Source: Siphonodentalium dalli
Taxonomy: Eukaryota > Mollusca > Scaphopoda > Gadilida > Siphonodentaliidae
Direction: 5' to 3'
Assembly: GCA_032622095.1 (NCBI GenBank)
Contig: CP136063.1
Location: 24,430,987 to 24,494,986 of the forward strand
Length of the DNA: 64,000 nt
Part shown: piece by piece, positions 53,001 through 55,672 of the stretch
Layout: each line of letters opens with the position of its first letter
Numbering within the stretch: the stretch's first letter is position 1
Notes under the pieces: generated by a model
What the model was told of the DNA's origin: nothing
The model's input: the letters and a program-made list of their open reading frames with translations, nothing else
The model's database searches: none
Made by a program: the position numbers and the translations under genes

Positions 53001-55672
53001 TCATTGATGTGCAGATTCTGGACAATGACATTCCAGAGGGAGAGAAGACCTTTGAGATACAGTTGTTCAACCCAACCACAGGGTCTGCTATTGGTCTCGG
53101 ATCAGTGGCAACTGTAATTATTAAGCCATCAGACAGCACGTTTGGTATTTATCAGTTTGCCAACGAGTCATTGGCAGTTACCGTGGAGGAAACATTAGAT
53201 GTTGGATACACAATTCTTAATCTCAAGGTAAGATTGTTCAATGATCACAGAATGTCAATTATGGATATTTATTTCATATGGCACTTATCCAGAGCTCTTT
53301 GATAGGCAATTATTGCCACGCAGCATTCATACGTTAAAGTTAAGGGAGTACTTAGTCGGTGTCGCTAGATTGTGTCAGTATGCTAATCTTGATATGTGCA
53401 CAAAATCGTTGCATCAAGGGTTGCTACGATGTTGGAGGATGGAGTGACAACATTGTGATCTGCCCTTGTATGACTGAAGTAATAATTGATGTGAAGTACA
53501 TTGAAACTAATCTATCTATATAAAAGACAAGTGTTTGTGTTTGTCTGTTTGTAAATCTGTCATGCTTTTGGTACGTTAAAACATATCTATCCTAATGTCC
53601 GAATGCCCACATTTTTCCATGTCCTGCGCAACATCTTAGATTACATCTTAGAATATGACACGCACATTTTCAGTCCATTCGGTTCAAGATGACCTGAGAT
53701 ATAACGCATTTGCCAAAGGTTATCAAGGCGATATTTTCCATGATATAATGAGTTTGTCCGAAAATGAAAGTGGTTTCAGCGGCATCCATCATTAGAAACA
53801 CCGAAGCCAAATTCCGGACAAACTCCGCGCACTGTTTGCCAGTTTTCTTTATATTGTTATCAGCGGTGACAATATGTTCCTGCATGTCATGTTTGTCACC
53901 CCGTCAAAATGATGGGCAAACCCTAGTTCACTACATAATGTACAATATAAACGGATCCATTATTTTAAAGTTTATTTTCATTAATAGGTTGACAGATTGA
54001 GGGGTAGTCTGGGAGAAGATTCTTTGTCGTGGAGGATAGAGGGTGATACAGAGAATGACTTTATGACCAACACTGGGTCAATTCGATTTCTTCTCAATCA
54101 GATGTCTGGAATCCTGGAGCTGCGGGTCAGAGCTGATGCATCTCCGGAACTTGACGAACATTACACAGTTAAGCTGCTGTCCGCTCAGCGGGTAAGAAAT
54201 TAATGTGAAATATCAAGTGTATTTTAGGTTACAAAAATTGATTTCCATTTTTGTAATTAAACATAATATATATATATTAACTTGTGATTTTCATAAAATT
54301 CCATTTTCAGAATTCAAATGATGATTGCACATCAATATTGAATAAGTTTTAACACCTATTATAAACATAGTAATTATATTCCTTCCTGGATTAAGATCAT
54401 GATTAGATAGAGAGGAAGCTATCAGCAATTTATATATTTCTAAAAAGGCGCTCTTTCCATTATTTCTGCAAACTTTCATTTATGTTAACATGTTGGTTAC
54501 AATGTGTGCGCAAAATAGAACTGTGATGTAAGTACCTCATGTCCCAAATGTTTAATTCACCCGGACTCAGAAGAAAAATTAGATCCAATACAATTCACAC
54601 CTTTATTTTCCTGAGTTTTTCAATAATATTGGCTCTTCCTTGGTGACGGGAGGTATAGCCACAGTGTGTCTTAACACGCATATTTTACTTAGGGCCCTGT
54701 GAATCTTGGGTTTACAGTCAAACTGAATTTTGAATCGAATCTGGGGTTAGATTCATGAATCAAATCGAATCTTGAATCAAATATATACATGAGCAAAATC
54801 TGGGAATCAAAATACCAGTTTCAGCGAACCTGAGTTAGATTAAATACCAGTTTTGAGAACCTGGGAAATTTATTACCCAAAACCATGGGATAAAGACCAT
54901 TCAGCAGTATTACTATGTGTACTGGGGCAATATGGGGTATGCAATTACAAGGGCGTTAGATGAGTGATCAGAGCATGTTACAACGAATAAGACCCACTTT
55001 CAAACTGCTGGAAGTTTCATTCGCAATAAAATCTTCTCATCTTCAAATTATGAAAGTTGGTACAGATTGTGTGTCGAAATTCACAAACATTTTAAGTCTG
55101 CAAGTAAATTTCAAGAATGCCTATAAACGAACATATATCTGATTAATCATGACTGCGTTATTGGGTGAGAATACACTGTATTACTGTCACATTGGTTGGA
55201 GGTATGGTACAAATCAATGTCGCATAACTAAAAAAGTGAATTAGACTAAAATGTCATGTGTTATTCTAATAGACCTATAGTTAGATTTGAAATTTAGAAC
55301 AATGAATCTTCAACCTCATGTTTTTTTTTTACCCACAAGAATGTCAAGAAGGGTGATTAGAAAATATTTTAATCCTGTGATCGAATCGAATTGGCAGCTC
55401 AATTAGCGAATCGAATCTAATCTCGAAGCTTCACAGGCCCCTAAATATTCCGAGCTATCCAATTTACATTTGGTAGATGGAGTTTGAGCTGGCACTTCTG
55501 ATTACTGTTTAGGCATAAATTATTTAGGCATTAATTTATTGTTCACAGGGAACTCTTGGTGACACAAACAAGTTGGCTGCCAGCGTAACTATTTTAGCCA
55601 ATGATTACCCATATGGCTTGTTTGTCATCCCAGAAGATAGTCGTCCAAAGAAGTATACAGAAAATGATATAA
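3581..55672 (+). CDS. ADGRV1: ADGRV1-like adhesion GPCR, internal gene segment (14 exons)
   Basis: Overview of the host gene. Exons: 3581-3710, 6132-6355, 8007-8227, 35643-35799, 36901-37115, 40522-40646, 42388-42513, 43424-43638, 45124-45347, 50028-50285, 52339-52473, 52955-53227, 53988-54191 and 55549-55672. Every acceptor is AG, every donor is GT, and all phases match. The 2,631 nt joined give 876 uninterrupted codons. The product is a chain of Calx-beta repeats with one laminin-G/pentraxin-like domain (exons 5-7) in the middle. In known ADGRV1 proteins this huge extracellular region precedes EPTP/EAR repeats, a GAIN domain and seven helices; Calx-beta repeats bind calcium, and the protein forms fibrous links between cell surfaces (ankle links of hair cells in vertebrates). 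Here only part of the ectodomain is present. The assignment rests on architecture and linker motifs; a divergent Calx-beta/LamG protein is the alternative. Confidence 0.85.
3711..4300. other. Intron 1, 5' part
   Basis: AT-rich intron sequence after the exon 1 donor. Two ORFs of about 65 codons on opposite strands show no recognisable domain and are probably chance. No repeat or RNA gene identified before the MITE at 4301. Confidence 0.5.
4301..4484. mobile_element. Palindromic piggyBac-type MITE (184 bp)
   Basis: TTAA lies at both edges (4297-4300, 4485-4488). The ends are CCTTTTCAGTGCCAAG and, reversed, CCCTTTCAGTGCCAAG. The two halves are nearly perfect reverse complements around about 4390 (arms include CCATATTTCCTTGATCATTT). 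A one-sided fragment of the same family lies at 43679-43770, 41 bp after exon 8. Confidence 0.75.
4808..4948. repeat. Inverted repeat (hairpin), 141 bp
   Basis: Arms beginning ATCTCAAACGAATTACTATT and ending with an imperfect reverse complement pair almost end to end around a loop of about 12 bases near 4877. It is probably a small foldback MITE. I found no convincing target duplication. Confidence 0.6.
4949..6131. repeat. Intron 1, 3' part with degenerate repeats
   Basis: Position 5402 starts a GGGGGTATACTGGAATC segment related to the repeat at 55780-56400. Two copies of a segment containing CATAAT-TTGT-CGAGC-TTTATTCCTACATTTT lie at about 5540-5590 and 5700-5755. A short run resembling telomere repeats (TTAGGGTTAGGG) is at 5767-5778. 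At 5910-6015 imperfect copies of a roughly 20-bp motif (GGTGGGCAAATGTCCG type) occur. No exon is recognised before the exon 2 acceptor. Confidence 0.5.
6132..6355 (+). CDS. ADGRV1: ADGRV1-like exon 2 (Calx-beta core)
   Basis: Acceptor CATTCCAG, donor AAG|GTGTGT. The first base completes the codon left by exon 1, and the last base (G) begins a codon finished by exon 3. It encodes IIRTVGSEGTISAFWGIFDP, then residues including EFTETTGYVTFNPQDVRRTI and ALSALVDDIPEKDKIYFLKL. The order (strand with R-x-G-x-x-G-T-I-x-A-x-W, then G-Y-V-T-F-x-P, then V-D-D-I-P-E) is the Calx-beta fold signature. The acidic D-D-x-P-E turn is where calcium ligands sit in the family. A hairpin-rich intron with a duplicated copy of exon 3 follows. 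Confidence 0.9.
6875..6961 (+). pseudogene. Duplicated intronic flank of exon 3 (left part of the duplicate)
   Basis: About 85 bp resembling the sequence just upstream of exon 3 (about 7908-7997). Shared segments include ACATGTTTTTCTGTTTTTGA versus CCATGTTTTCCTGTTTTTGA and AATTGTAAGAAAATTATTAT. The copy ends exactly at ATTATTAT (6954-6961), which is the target duplication of the hAT MITE at 6962-7391. The right part of the same duplicate resumes at 7392. It is therefore one half of a tandem duplication of the exon 3 splice-acceptor region, interrupted by a transposon. Confidence 0.75.
6962..7391. mobile_element. hAT-type MITE with 8-bp target duplication
   Basis: A perfect 8-bp direct repeat ATTATTAT flanks it (6954-6961 and 7392-7399). 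The equivalent site upstream of real exon 3 (7990-7997) has a single ATTATTAT, so the pre-insertion state is visible. Ends are CAAGCTTGGATTTTAGTGTG and, on the right, CACACTAAATTATAGCTTG. Inside are two imperfect palindromes built on GCAGAATGAGGTCCCCAGAG. An 8-bp duplication suggests the hAT superfamily. A second copy with the same termini is at 49679-49998. No transposase is encoded. Confidence 0.85.
7409..7500 (+). pseudogene. Partial duplicate of exon 3 (pseudo-exon or alternative exon)
   Basis: After an AG (7407-7408) the sequence matches the first 92 bp of exon 3. It encodes VDGRMDEVLATISKPNAQIN and VVVHTNEDPH against VDGRTDEVLATISKTKAQIN and VVVLANEDPH in the real exon. The frame is open, and similarity stops at CCCCAT. 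A GTGGGT at 7501 could act as a donor and would leave phase 0, compatible with exon 4. However, the hAT MITE sits 17 bp upstream and has moved the upstream branch-point region about 430 bp away, so I think it is a dead duplicate. Expression data would decide. Confidence 0.7.
7585..7905 (+). repeat. Degenerate minisatellite, ACATCAAAAGCTGGTGATTT type
   Basis: About seven imperfect copies of a roughly 40-60 bp motif containing CATCAAAAGCTGGTGAT followed by TACTTCAAAACTTGTTAG. It lies between the partial duplicate and real exon 3, and the tandem slippage may be linked to the duplication. It has no coding role; an ORF running through it from the pseudo-exon is fortuitous. Confidence 0.7.
8007..8227 (+). 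CDS. ADGRV1: ADGRV1-like exon 3 (Calx-beta end and next repeat start)
   Basis: Acceptor ATTGTGCAG, donor GCG|GTATGT. Two bases (TT) complete the valine codon begun in exon 2; it ends in phase 0. The protein is VDGRTDEVLATISKTKAQIN, then VVVLANEDPHGRFAFSKDSI, then a segment ending RTKLTVERRQGSFGKVA. The VVVLANEDPHGRFAF linker marks the boundary between two Calx-beta repeats; LTVERRQGSFGKVA is the first strand of the next one. A CTAAT at about 7976-7980, some 28 nt before the AG, is a plausible branch point. The following intron is about 27.4 kb, mostly the 19-bp array. Confidence 0.9.
8228..9004. other. Intron 3, 5' part, with GC-rich hairpin element
   Basis: Starting 26 bp after the exon 3 donor, CAGGGACGCCGGA (8253-8265) and its reverse complement (8365-8377) bound a GC-rich segment rich in GGGGGC and CCCCC runs. 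It looks like a small foldback insertion, with AGAGA on both sides. The remainder to 9004 is plain AT-rich intron in which I see nothing further. Confidence 0.55.
9005..12145. mobile_element. Composite tandem array: MITE-spacer-MITE-spacer-MITE
   Basis: Three copies of a roughly 452-bp element lie at 9005-9456, 10350-10802 and 11695-12145. Each starts GGTTACAGTGAAGTAATT and ends with the near-perfect reverse complement. Between them are two nearly identical 892-bp spacers (9457-10349, 10803-11694). Start-to-start distance is exactly 1,345 bp both times. TACA lies at both outer edges (9001-9004 and 12146-12149), whereas internal junctions read TAAAG and CTTTA. Copies differ by scattered substitutions and small indels (for example 9164 versus 10510). 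No transposase or other protein is recognisable in the MITE or the spacer. Confidence 0.85.
12146..12896. other. Intron 3, segment between MITE array and GAT repeat
   Basis: AT-rich. Positions 12280-12410 hold two copies of a roughly 70-bp direct repeat (GTGCTATGG-TTGATA then ATATTGTCAGAATTAAATTC). Positions about 12505-12692 are a copy of the interspersed repeat also at 36623-36866 and 49500-49678, sharing ACCATTCCA and CTTTTATAACTGA. No exon seen. Confidence 0.5.
12897..13155 (+). repeat. GAT/GAC-rich simple repeat
   Basis: Irregular runs of GAT, GAC and AAT triplets (GATGATGATGATAATAC, GACGACGACAACGATGAT and similar). ORFs through it on the - strand are low-complexity artefacts. Confidence 0.8.
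13285..35634. repeat. Giant 19-bp minisatellite array (about 1,176 units)
   Basis: Unit TACTAATGTCCATCCTATA. The first TACTAAT is at 13291 and the last at 35616, exactly 1,175 periods apart. I noticed only two length changes: one base missing near 21256 (TACTATG) and one extra C near 30783 (ACCCCTAT). Variation is almost entirely substitution: TATA or TATG before TAC as the two main states, less often CATA or TGTA, plus CCACCC, CATCA, ACTTATG, and ACCAATG clustered at 33.9-34.4 kb. All six frames have stops (TAA on +, TAG on -), so it is not coding. I saw no AG in the array. It fills most of intron 3 and ends 8 bp before the exon 4 acceptor. A long array like this is hard to assemble; the copy number may not be exact. 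Confidence 0.98.
35616..35642 (+). promoter_or_regulatory. Candidate branch point and 3' splice site of exon 4 inside the last array unit
   Basis: The last repeat unit supplies TACTAAT (35616-35622). Its likely branch adenosine at 35621 is 21 nt before the AG at 35641-35642, then TGTCCATCCTATGTTTTGTAG follows with only a short T run. This spacing and motif fit the metazoan branch-point consensus (yUnAy) very well. The acceptor is thus partly made of satellite DNA. That the site is used is inferred from exon 4 continuing the frame of exon 3. Confidence 0.65.
35643..35799 (+). CDS. ADGRV1: ADGRV1-like exon 4 (linker before LamG domain)
   Basis: Acceptor TTTTGTAG directly after the 19-bp array; donor GAAG|GTAATA. 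Phase 0 start, ends with one base. It encodes VVWEAFSDKIGGILPQTRDL, then LFLGNVPTGLQAEDAMKRNG and TGTMVIILRGLEG. The start VVWEAFSDK continues the Calx-beta strand opened by LTVERRQGSFGKVA of exon 3, which supports the junction over the 27-kb intron. A mariner-type MITE begins 7 bases into the next intron, so the exon is bracketed by repeats on both sides. Confidence 0.85.
35806..36025. mobile_element. Palindromic Tc1/mariner-type MITE at the exon 4 donor
   Basis: TA at both edges (35804-35805, 36026-36027), termini CAGTAATGCCC and, on the right, GGGCATTTAATACTG. The two arms are reverse complements around about 35920, each containing TTAACCACAGCA, CAGGATTTAG and ATTCATCGGAAAGCTC. TA duplication and a CAGT start suggest Tc1/mariner. 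The target TA is donor positions +5/+6 (GTAATA), so the six donor bases survive. Relatives are at 40007, 46192, 46486 and 52508. Confidence 0.85.
36026..36900. repeat. Intron 4 with interspersed repeat (36623-36866)
   Basis: Positions 36028-36620 are AT-rich with no exon seen. Positions 36623-36866 are a copy of a dispersed repeat running from TTAACCCATTCCATACTAAA to TATAACTGA-GGGAGAATCCAT, with an internal hairpin around ACATATGTCGTTTGTTGAAC. Copies or parts lie at 12505-12692, 42545-42775 (reversed), 49500-49678 and 56735-56862. Its class is unknown. It ends about 34 bp before exon 5. Confidence 0.6.
36901..37115 (+). CDS. ADGRV1: ADGRV1-like exon 5 (LamG/pentraxin domain, part 1)
   Basis: Acceptor CTTTTTGCAG, donor GAT|GTATGT. 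Two bases complete a glycine codon with exon 4; ends in phase 0. It encodes NFIEVASGYQLSAETIVDGF, then SISAWVHALGSKEGYILSKV and a segment ending NCSLTSD. The F-S-I-S-A-W-V strand and the following glycine turn and I-L-S-K strand are typical of concanavalin-like laminin-G/pentraxin folds. In ADGRV1 such a single domain interrupts the Calx-beta series, which is the main reason for the gene name. Confidence 0.9.
37116..38034. other. Intron 5, 5' part with (TG)n
   Basis: Position 37245-37620 contains several CTTGAA-TAGTGCTT-like short repeats (GTGCTTGAAT). A (TG)n run occupies 37991-38034 with GC interruptions. ORFs of about 90-120 codons through it (VCVCVC/THTHTH) are simple-sequence artefacts. 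No exon seen. Confidence 0.65.
38035..39830 (+). repeat. Tandem array of about 160-bp units, two alternating subtypes
   Basis: About eleven copies, recognised by GATGGGAACGAGTCATTTTG at about 38133, 38286, 38448, 38608, 38763, 38929, 39093, 39247, 39399, 39554 and 39718. Each contains ATGGCC-CCAGCAGCCATCTTGGAT, then either TTTACTCTTTGCATGACTAA (type A) or TTCAAAATTCAATCCATTAG (type B), then GGCTACAGGTCGTAC. Types A and B alternate for much of the array. ORFs of 60-90 codons on both strands look alike because of the repeat and do not span it. Confidence 0.85.
39831..40521. mobile_element. Intron 5, 3' part, with one-armed mariner-type MITE (40007-40105)
   Basis: CAGTAATGCCCTAAATAATC at 40007 follows TA and continues to GGAAAGCT at 40105, where the match to the MITE at 35806 stops. 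The opposite arm is absent. The rest is AT-rich with a short inverted CTTCTCCCTAAT/TTAGGGAG segment at about 40400-40445. No exon seen before 40522. Confidence 0.7.
40522..40646 (+). CDS. ADGRV1: ADGRV1-like exon 6 (LamG domain, part 2)
   Basis: Acceptor CCTCTATTCAG, donor ACTGG|GTGAGT. Phase 0 start, ends with two bases. It encodes GFVAVSAIHPQSIQDGDWHH, then ILMNVSPNRIMLYLDGLLIK T. The D-G-x-W-H-H-I followed about 12 residues later by L-Y-L-D-G is the classic laminin-G/pentraxin core pair of strands. Confidence 0.92.
40647..42387. repeat. Intron 6 with degenerate tandem repeats
   Basis: Positions 40647-41330 are AT-rich without clear features. From about 41337 to 42140 several diverged copies of a roughly 170-bp unit occur, each with a GTTGTCCGGATGATA-like start, an ATATGAGAAA segment, TCCAGTC-GACCATTTCTGAC and an AGTTATG-CCC end. 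The same consensus appears once at 44916-45030 just before exon 9. It resembles a widespread invertebrate dispersed repeat; I do not recognise a protein. Confidence 0.55.
42388..42513 (+). CDS. ADGRV1: ADGRV1-like exon 7 (LamG domain, part 3)
   Basis: Acceptor CATCAAG (weak pyrimidine tract), donor ATAAA|GTAAGT. One base completes a glycine codon; ends with two bases. It encodes LVPRALFDSEGSLYVGAYQS, then GVDQYVGYLQDVRIFSRALE. The L-Y-V-G and G-Y-L-Q-D-V-R-I-F-x-R-A-L strands close the laminin-G/pentraxin-like domain. Phases on both sides agree with exons 6 and 8. Confidence 0.9.
42545..42775 (-). repeat. Interspersed repeat copy (reverse orientation)
   Basis: Reverse-complement copy of the repeat at 36623-36866, with ATGGATTCTCCCATCAGTTA, TATACATTGGAATGGTTAA and a palindrome around CAACAAACAGTTGTTTGTTG at about 42711-42730. 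It starts 32 bp after exon 7. Confidence 0.65.
42820..43211. mobile_element. piggyBac-type MITE with two hairpins
   Basis: TTAA on both sides (42816-42819, 43212-43215), ends CCCTTTACCCAACA and its exact complement TGTTGGGTAAAGGG. Inside are two separate hairpins (about 42846-42916 and 42991-43062), each made of CCAATGCATTCTCTTATATA arms around a short loop with CGACC and GGTCG. The same hairpin motif occurs in the MITEs at 355 and 52666. No coding capacity. Confidence 0.85.
43424..43638 (+). CDS. ADGRV1: ADGRV1-like exon 8 (Calx-beta after LamG)
   Basis: Acceptor CTATTCTTCATAG, donor ACAG|GTATGG. One base completes an asparagine codon, one base is left over. It encodes EIVELYRTPSHEDIYPISGY, then LEFDEGEVTKLIEIESIQDI and EEERNEVFSIKMISVMGGAT, then LSATDSASTFT. 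The order G-Y-L-x-F-x-E-G-E followed by I-Q-D-I-E-E-E-R-N-E-x-F-x-I is the second half of a Calx-beta repeat with its acidic turn. Confidence 0.9.
43639..45123. other. Intron 8 with MITE fragment
   Basis: Positions 43679-43770 match the right arm of the palindromic MITE at 4301-4484 (CTCTTTCCATCAATGTATCA, TATGGGTTGATACAAAAAT). Positions 44916-45030 carry one copy of the GATGATAACTTTAGTCAGTC...AGTTATGGCCCTTTG repeat. The stretch between is AT-rich, with poly-A runs near 44390. No additional exon found. Confidence 0.6.
45124..45347 (+). CDS. ADGRV1: ADGRV1-like exon 9 (Calx-beta)
   Basis: Acceptor CTTCTCTTCTCTAG, donor AAG|GTAGTT. Two bases complete a valine codon; ends in phase 0. It encodes LKSDNANGLFGFREKCQPDR, then AMENETVTCNVIRLRGDDDI, VVVSWAVYDRGDIAVREFIN and ITGQIVFAPGERLK. 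NANGLFGF is the inter-repeat linker. V-I-R-L-R-G-x-x-x-x-I-V-V-V-S-W and I-V-F-A-P-G-E are the A-D strands of a Calx-beta domain. Two cysteines (CQP and TCN) are close together and could pair. Confidence 0.9.
45348..46191. other. Intron 9, 5' part
   Basis: AT-rich. Short ORFs of 70-95 codons occur on both strands without recognisable domains. From about 46010 begins a degenerate repeat (TTTGAATGATCTTTGGTATGCTCATGAACC...TCCACATGAAATGGA) whose relatives at 46468-46480 and 47725-47790 are separated by later insertions. No exon seen. Confidence 0.5.
46192..46410. mobile_element. Palindromic mariner-type MITE
   Basis: TA on both sides, termini CAGTAATGCTCTA and TAGAGCATTACTG. The arms are near-perfect reverse complements around about 46300, apart from a 6-bp CAACGG duplication in the right arm near 46320. 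Same family as 35806-36025. Confidence 0.88.
46486..46755. mobile_element. Three-armed mariner-type MITE
   Basis: The left edge has TA then CAGTAATGCC; the right edge ends GGGCATTACTG. It has a forward arm (to about 46586), then a partial reverse arm (about 46591-46647), then a full reverse arm (about 46648-46755). The extra arm probably arose by template switching or unequal exchange within the palindrome. Confidence 0.8.
46784..47605. mobile_element. hAT-like element, 822 bp
   Basis: Termini TAGGGCCCTGCGAATC and, on the right, GATTTGCAGGGCCCTA. Flanking 8-mers ACTTCAAA (46776-46783) and TCTTCAAA (47606-47613) match in 7 of 8 positions, as expected for hAT. Subterminal regions are full of AATCGAATCGAA-type repeats. 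No transposase; the longest ORF (about 150 codons, 47264-47725) runs past the right end and has no recognised domain. A relative is at 54690-55443. Confidence 0.75.
47606..47831. repeat. Host repeat resumed after insertion
   Basis: Contains TCCATTCATTTCTTCTGAAG and GAATTATCTTTGGCACAAGC followed by ATGAACCACAATGGGATGAA, matching the degenerate repeat at 46010-46190. It shows that the mariner-type and hAT-like elements at 46486 and 46784 landed in one older repeat tract. Confidence 0.5.
47832..48788. mobile_element. Possible TTAA-flanked element
   Basis: TTAA followed by CCCTTTGAACCCGGCTGG starts here, and GGAGCCAGGGTTCAATTAA ends near 48792. The ends are imperfect reverse complements (TTGAACCC-GGC). 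The interior is AT-rich with no ORF of note. The right terminus lacks the CCCT next to TTAA, so the limits are uncertain. Confidence 0.4.
48936..49371. mobile_element. Inverted-repeat element (GATGGGGTATTGTCACAAGG ends)
   Basis: The left end GATGGGGTATTGTCACAAGG pairs with the right end CCTTGTGACAATGACCCCATC. Subterminal copies of CATAGCCAACTTTTCA and its complement TTGAAAAGTTAAC / AAAGGTTGGCTAC extend the pairing. No clear target duplication. Non-coding. Confidence 0.65.
49500..49670 (+). repeat. Interspersed repeat copy
   Basis: Same family as 36623-36866, in the same direction, sharing TTATCTGAGCATTTCCCACC and ACCATTCCAATGTATACTTT then TATAACTGA. Its right edge carries the target site used by the following hAT MITE. 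Confidence 0.6.
49679..49998. mobile_element. hAT-type MITE next to exon 10
   Basis: Flanked by a perfect 8-bp duplication AAAGAAAG (49671-49678 and 49999-50006). Termini CAAGCCTTGAAATAGTGTGT and ACACACTATTTCAAGGCTTG are exact reverse complements. The interior consists of palindromes of GCAGAATGAGGTCCCCAGAG type, as in 6962-7391. It lies only 21 bp from the AG of the exon 10 acceptor. Confidence 0.92.
50028..50285 (+). CDS. ADGRV1: ADGRV1-like exon 10 (Calx-beta)
   Basis: Acceptor TTTTCTATTCCAG, donor ACA|GTGAGT; phase 0 on both sides (86 codons). It encodes EFPVDILDDNEPEFDQVYVI, then QLTAVTSSDGVVGTTHTSGA, SINSLTGSSTLIVLENDYPF and GLLQFAENVTPSPTSTLILP. D-I-L-D-D-N-E-P-E-F-D-Q-V-Y is the calcium-binding turn and G strand region of a Calx-beta repeat; VLENDYPFGLLQF is the linker to the next. 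An hAT MITE has replaced most of the upstream acceptor region, leaving ATTAATATTTTCTATTCCAG. Confidence 0.92.
50286..52338. repeat. Intron 10 with inverted repeat (50617-50972)
   Basis: GACCAGTACGGACTATCGCC at 50617 pairs with GGTGATAGTCCGTACCGGTC ending 50972, a foldback element of about 356 bp with weak ORFs inside. The rest is AT-rich; 52070-52160 has a GGGAGAAG/CTTCTCCC motif also near 40400. No exon seen. Confidence 0.55.
52339..52473 (+). CDS. ADGRV1: ADGRV1-like exon 11 (Calx-beta first half)
   Basis: Acceptor CCATTTCCAG, donor GTG|GTAAGA; 45 codons, phase 0 on both sides. It encodes VFAKEEVGMFRVMIVRAQGI, then LGDVSVEWRTSDGTARSEGD and KLDYV. V-x-I-V-R-A-Q-G-x-x-G-D-V-S-V-E-W-R-T-S-D-G-T-A is a textbook Calx-beta N-terminal half; the D-Y-V end runs into exon 12. 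Confidence 0.93.
52508..52618 (+). mobile_element. One-armed mariner-type MITE
   Basis: CAGTAATGCCCTAAGTAATC after TA, continuing to GGAAAGCTCTCGGGGAG. Only the forward arm is present. It begins 35 bp after exon 11. Confidence 0.8.
52666..52890. mobile_element. piggyBac-type MITE (undisrupted relative of 355-3525)
   Basis: TTAA at 52662-52665 and 52891-52894, ends CCTTCCATGATTGGAG and, reversed, TCCTTTCATGACGGG. Carries the AATGCATTCTCTTATA hairpins and GCACAGCTCCCGTCATG. Where the copy at 355 has the Harbinger-like insertion (TAA...TAAGCCAGTGC), this one reads straight through as CTTGTTAGCCAGTGC. Confidence 0.8.
52955..53227 (+). CDS. ADGRV1: ADGRV1-like exon 12 (Calx-beta second half and linker)
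   Basis: Acceptor CTCTGATTTCAG, donor AAG|GTAAGA; 91 codons, phase 0. It encodes SAAGTAVFPNRENHAFIDVQ, then ILDNDIPEGEKTFEIQLFNP, TTGSAIGLGSVATVIIKPSD and STFGIYQFANESLAVTVEET, ending LDVGYTILNLK. I-L-D-N-D-I-P-E-G-E-K-T-F-E-I-Q-L is the strongest Calx-beta match in the window. S-T-F-G-I-Y-Q-F opens the next repeat. Confidence 0.95.
53228..53987. other. Intron 12
   Basis: About 760 bp, AT-rich. From about 53520 a segment CTATATAAAAGACAAGTGTT-TGTTTGTCTGTTTG resembles the start of a dispersed invertebrate repeat. Opposed ORFs at 53670-54000 have no recognisable domain. Confidence 0.5.
53988..54191 (+). CDS. ADGRV1: ADGRV1-like exon 13 (Calx-beta)
   Basis: Acceptor TTCATTAATAG (weak tract), donor CGG|GTAAGA; 68 codons, phase 0. 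It encodes VDRLRGSLGEDSLSWRIEGD, then TENDFMTNTGSIRFLLNQMS, GILELRVRADASPELDEHYT and VKLLSAQR. R-L-R-G-S-L-G-E-D-S-L-S-W-R-I, G-S-I-R-F and A-D-A-S-P-E-L-D-E-H-Y-T-V-K-L follow the Calx-beta pattern, with S-P-E replacing the usual I-P-E. Confidence 0.92.
54192..55548. mobile_element. Intron 13 with hAT-like element (54690-55443)
   Basis: TAGGGCCCTGTGAATCTTGG at 54690 and CTTCACAGGCCCCTA ending 55443 are the diverged ends of the family at 46784-47605, with subterminal GAATCGAATC motifs at both ends. No clear 8-bp duplication remains, so it is older. The rest of the intron shows nothing else. Confidence 0.65.
55549..55672 (+). CDS. ADGRV1: ADGRV1-like exon 14 (Calx-beta end and linker)
   Basis: Acceptor TTATTGTTCACAG, donor ATAA|GTATGT. 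Phase 0 start, one base left over, so the next exon must begin with two bases of a codon. It encodes GTLGDTNKLAASVTILANDY, then PYGLFVIPEDSRPKKYTEND IS. VTILANDYPYGLFVIPEDSR is a typical ADGRV1 Calx-beta linker. No continuing exon was found before the retrotransposon, so it probably lies beyond the window. Confidence 0.9.
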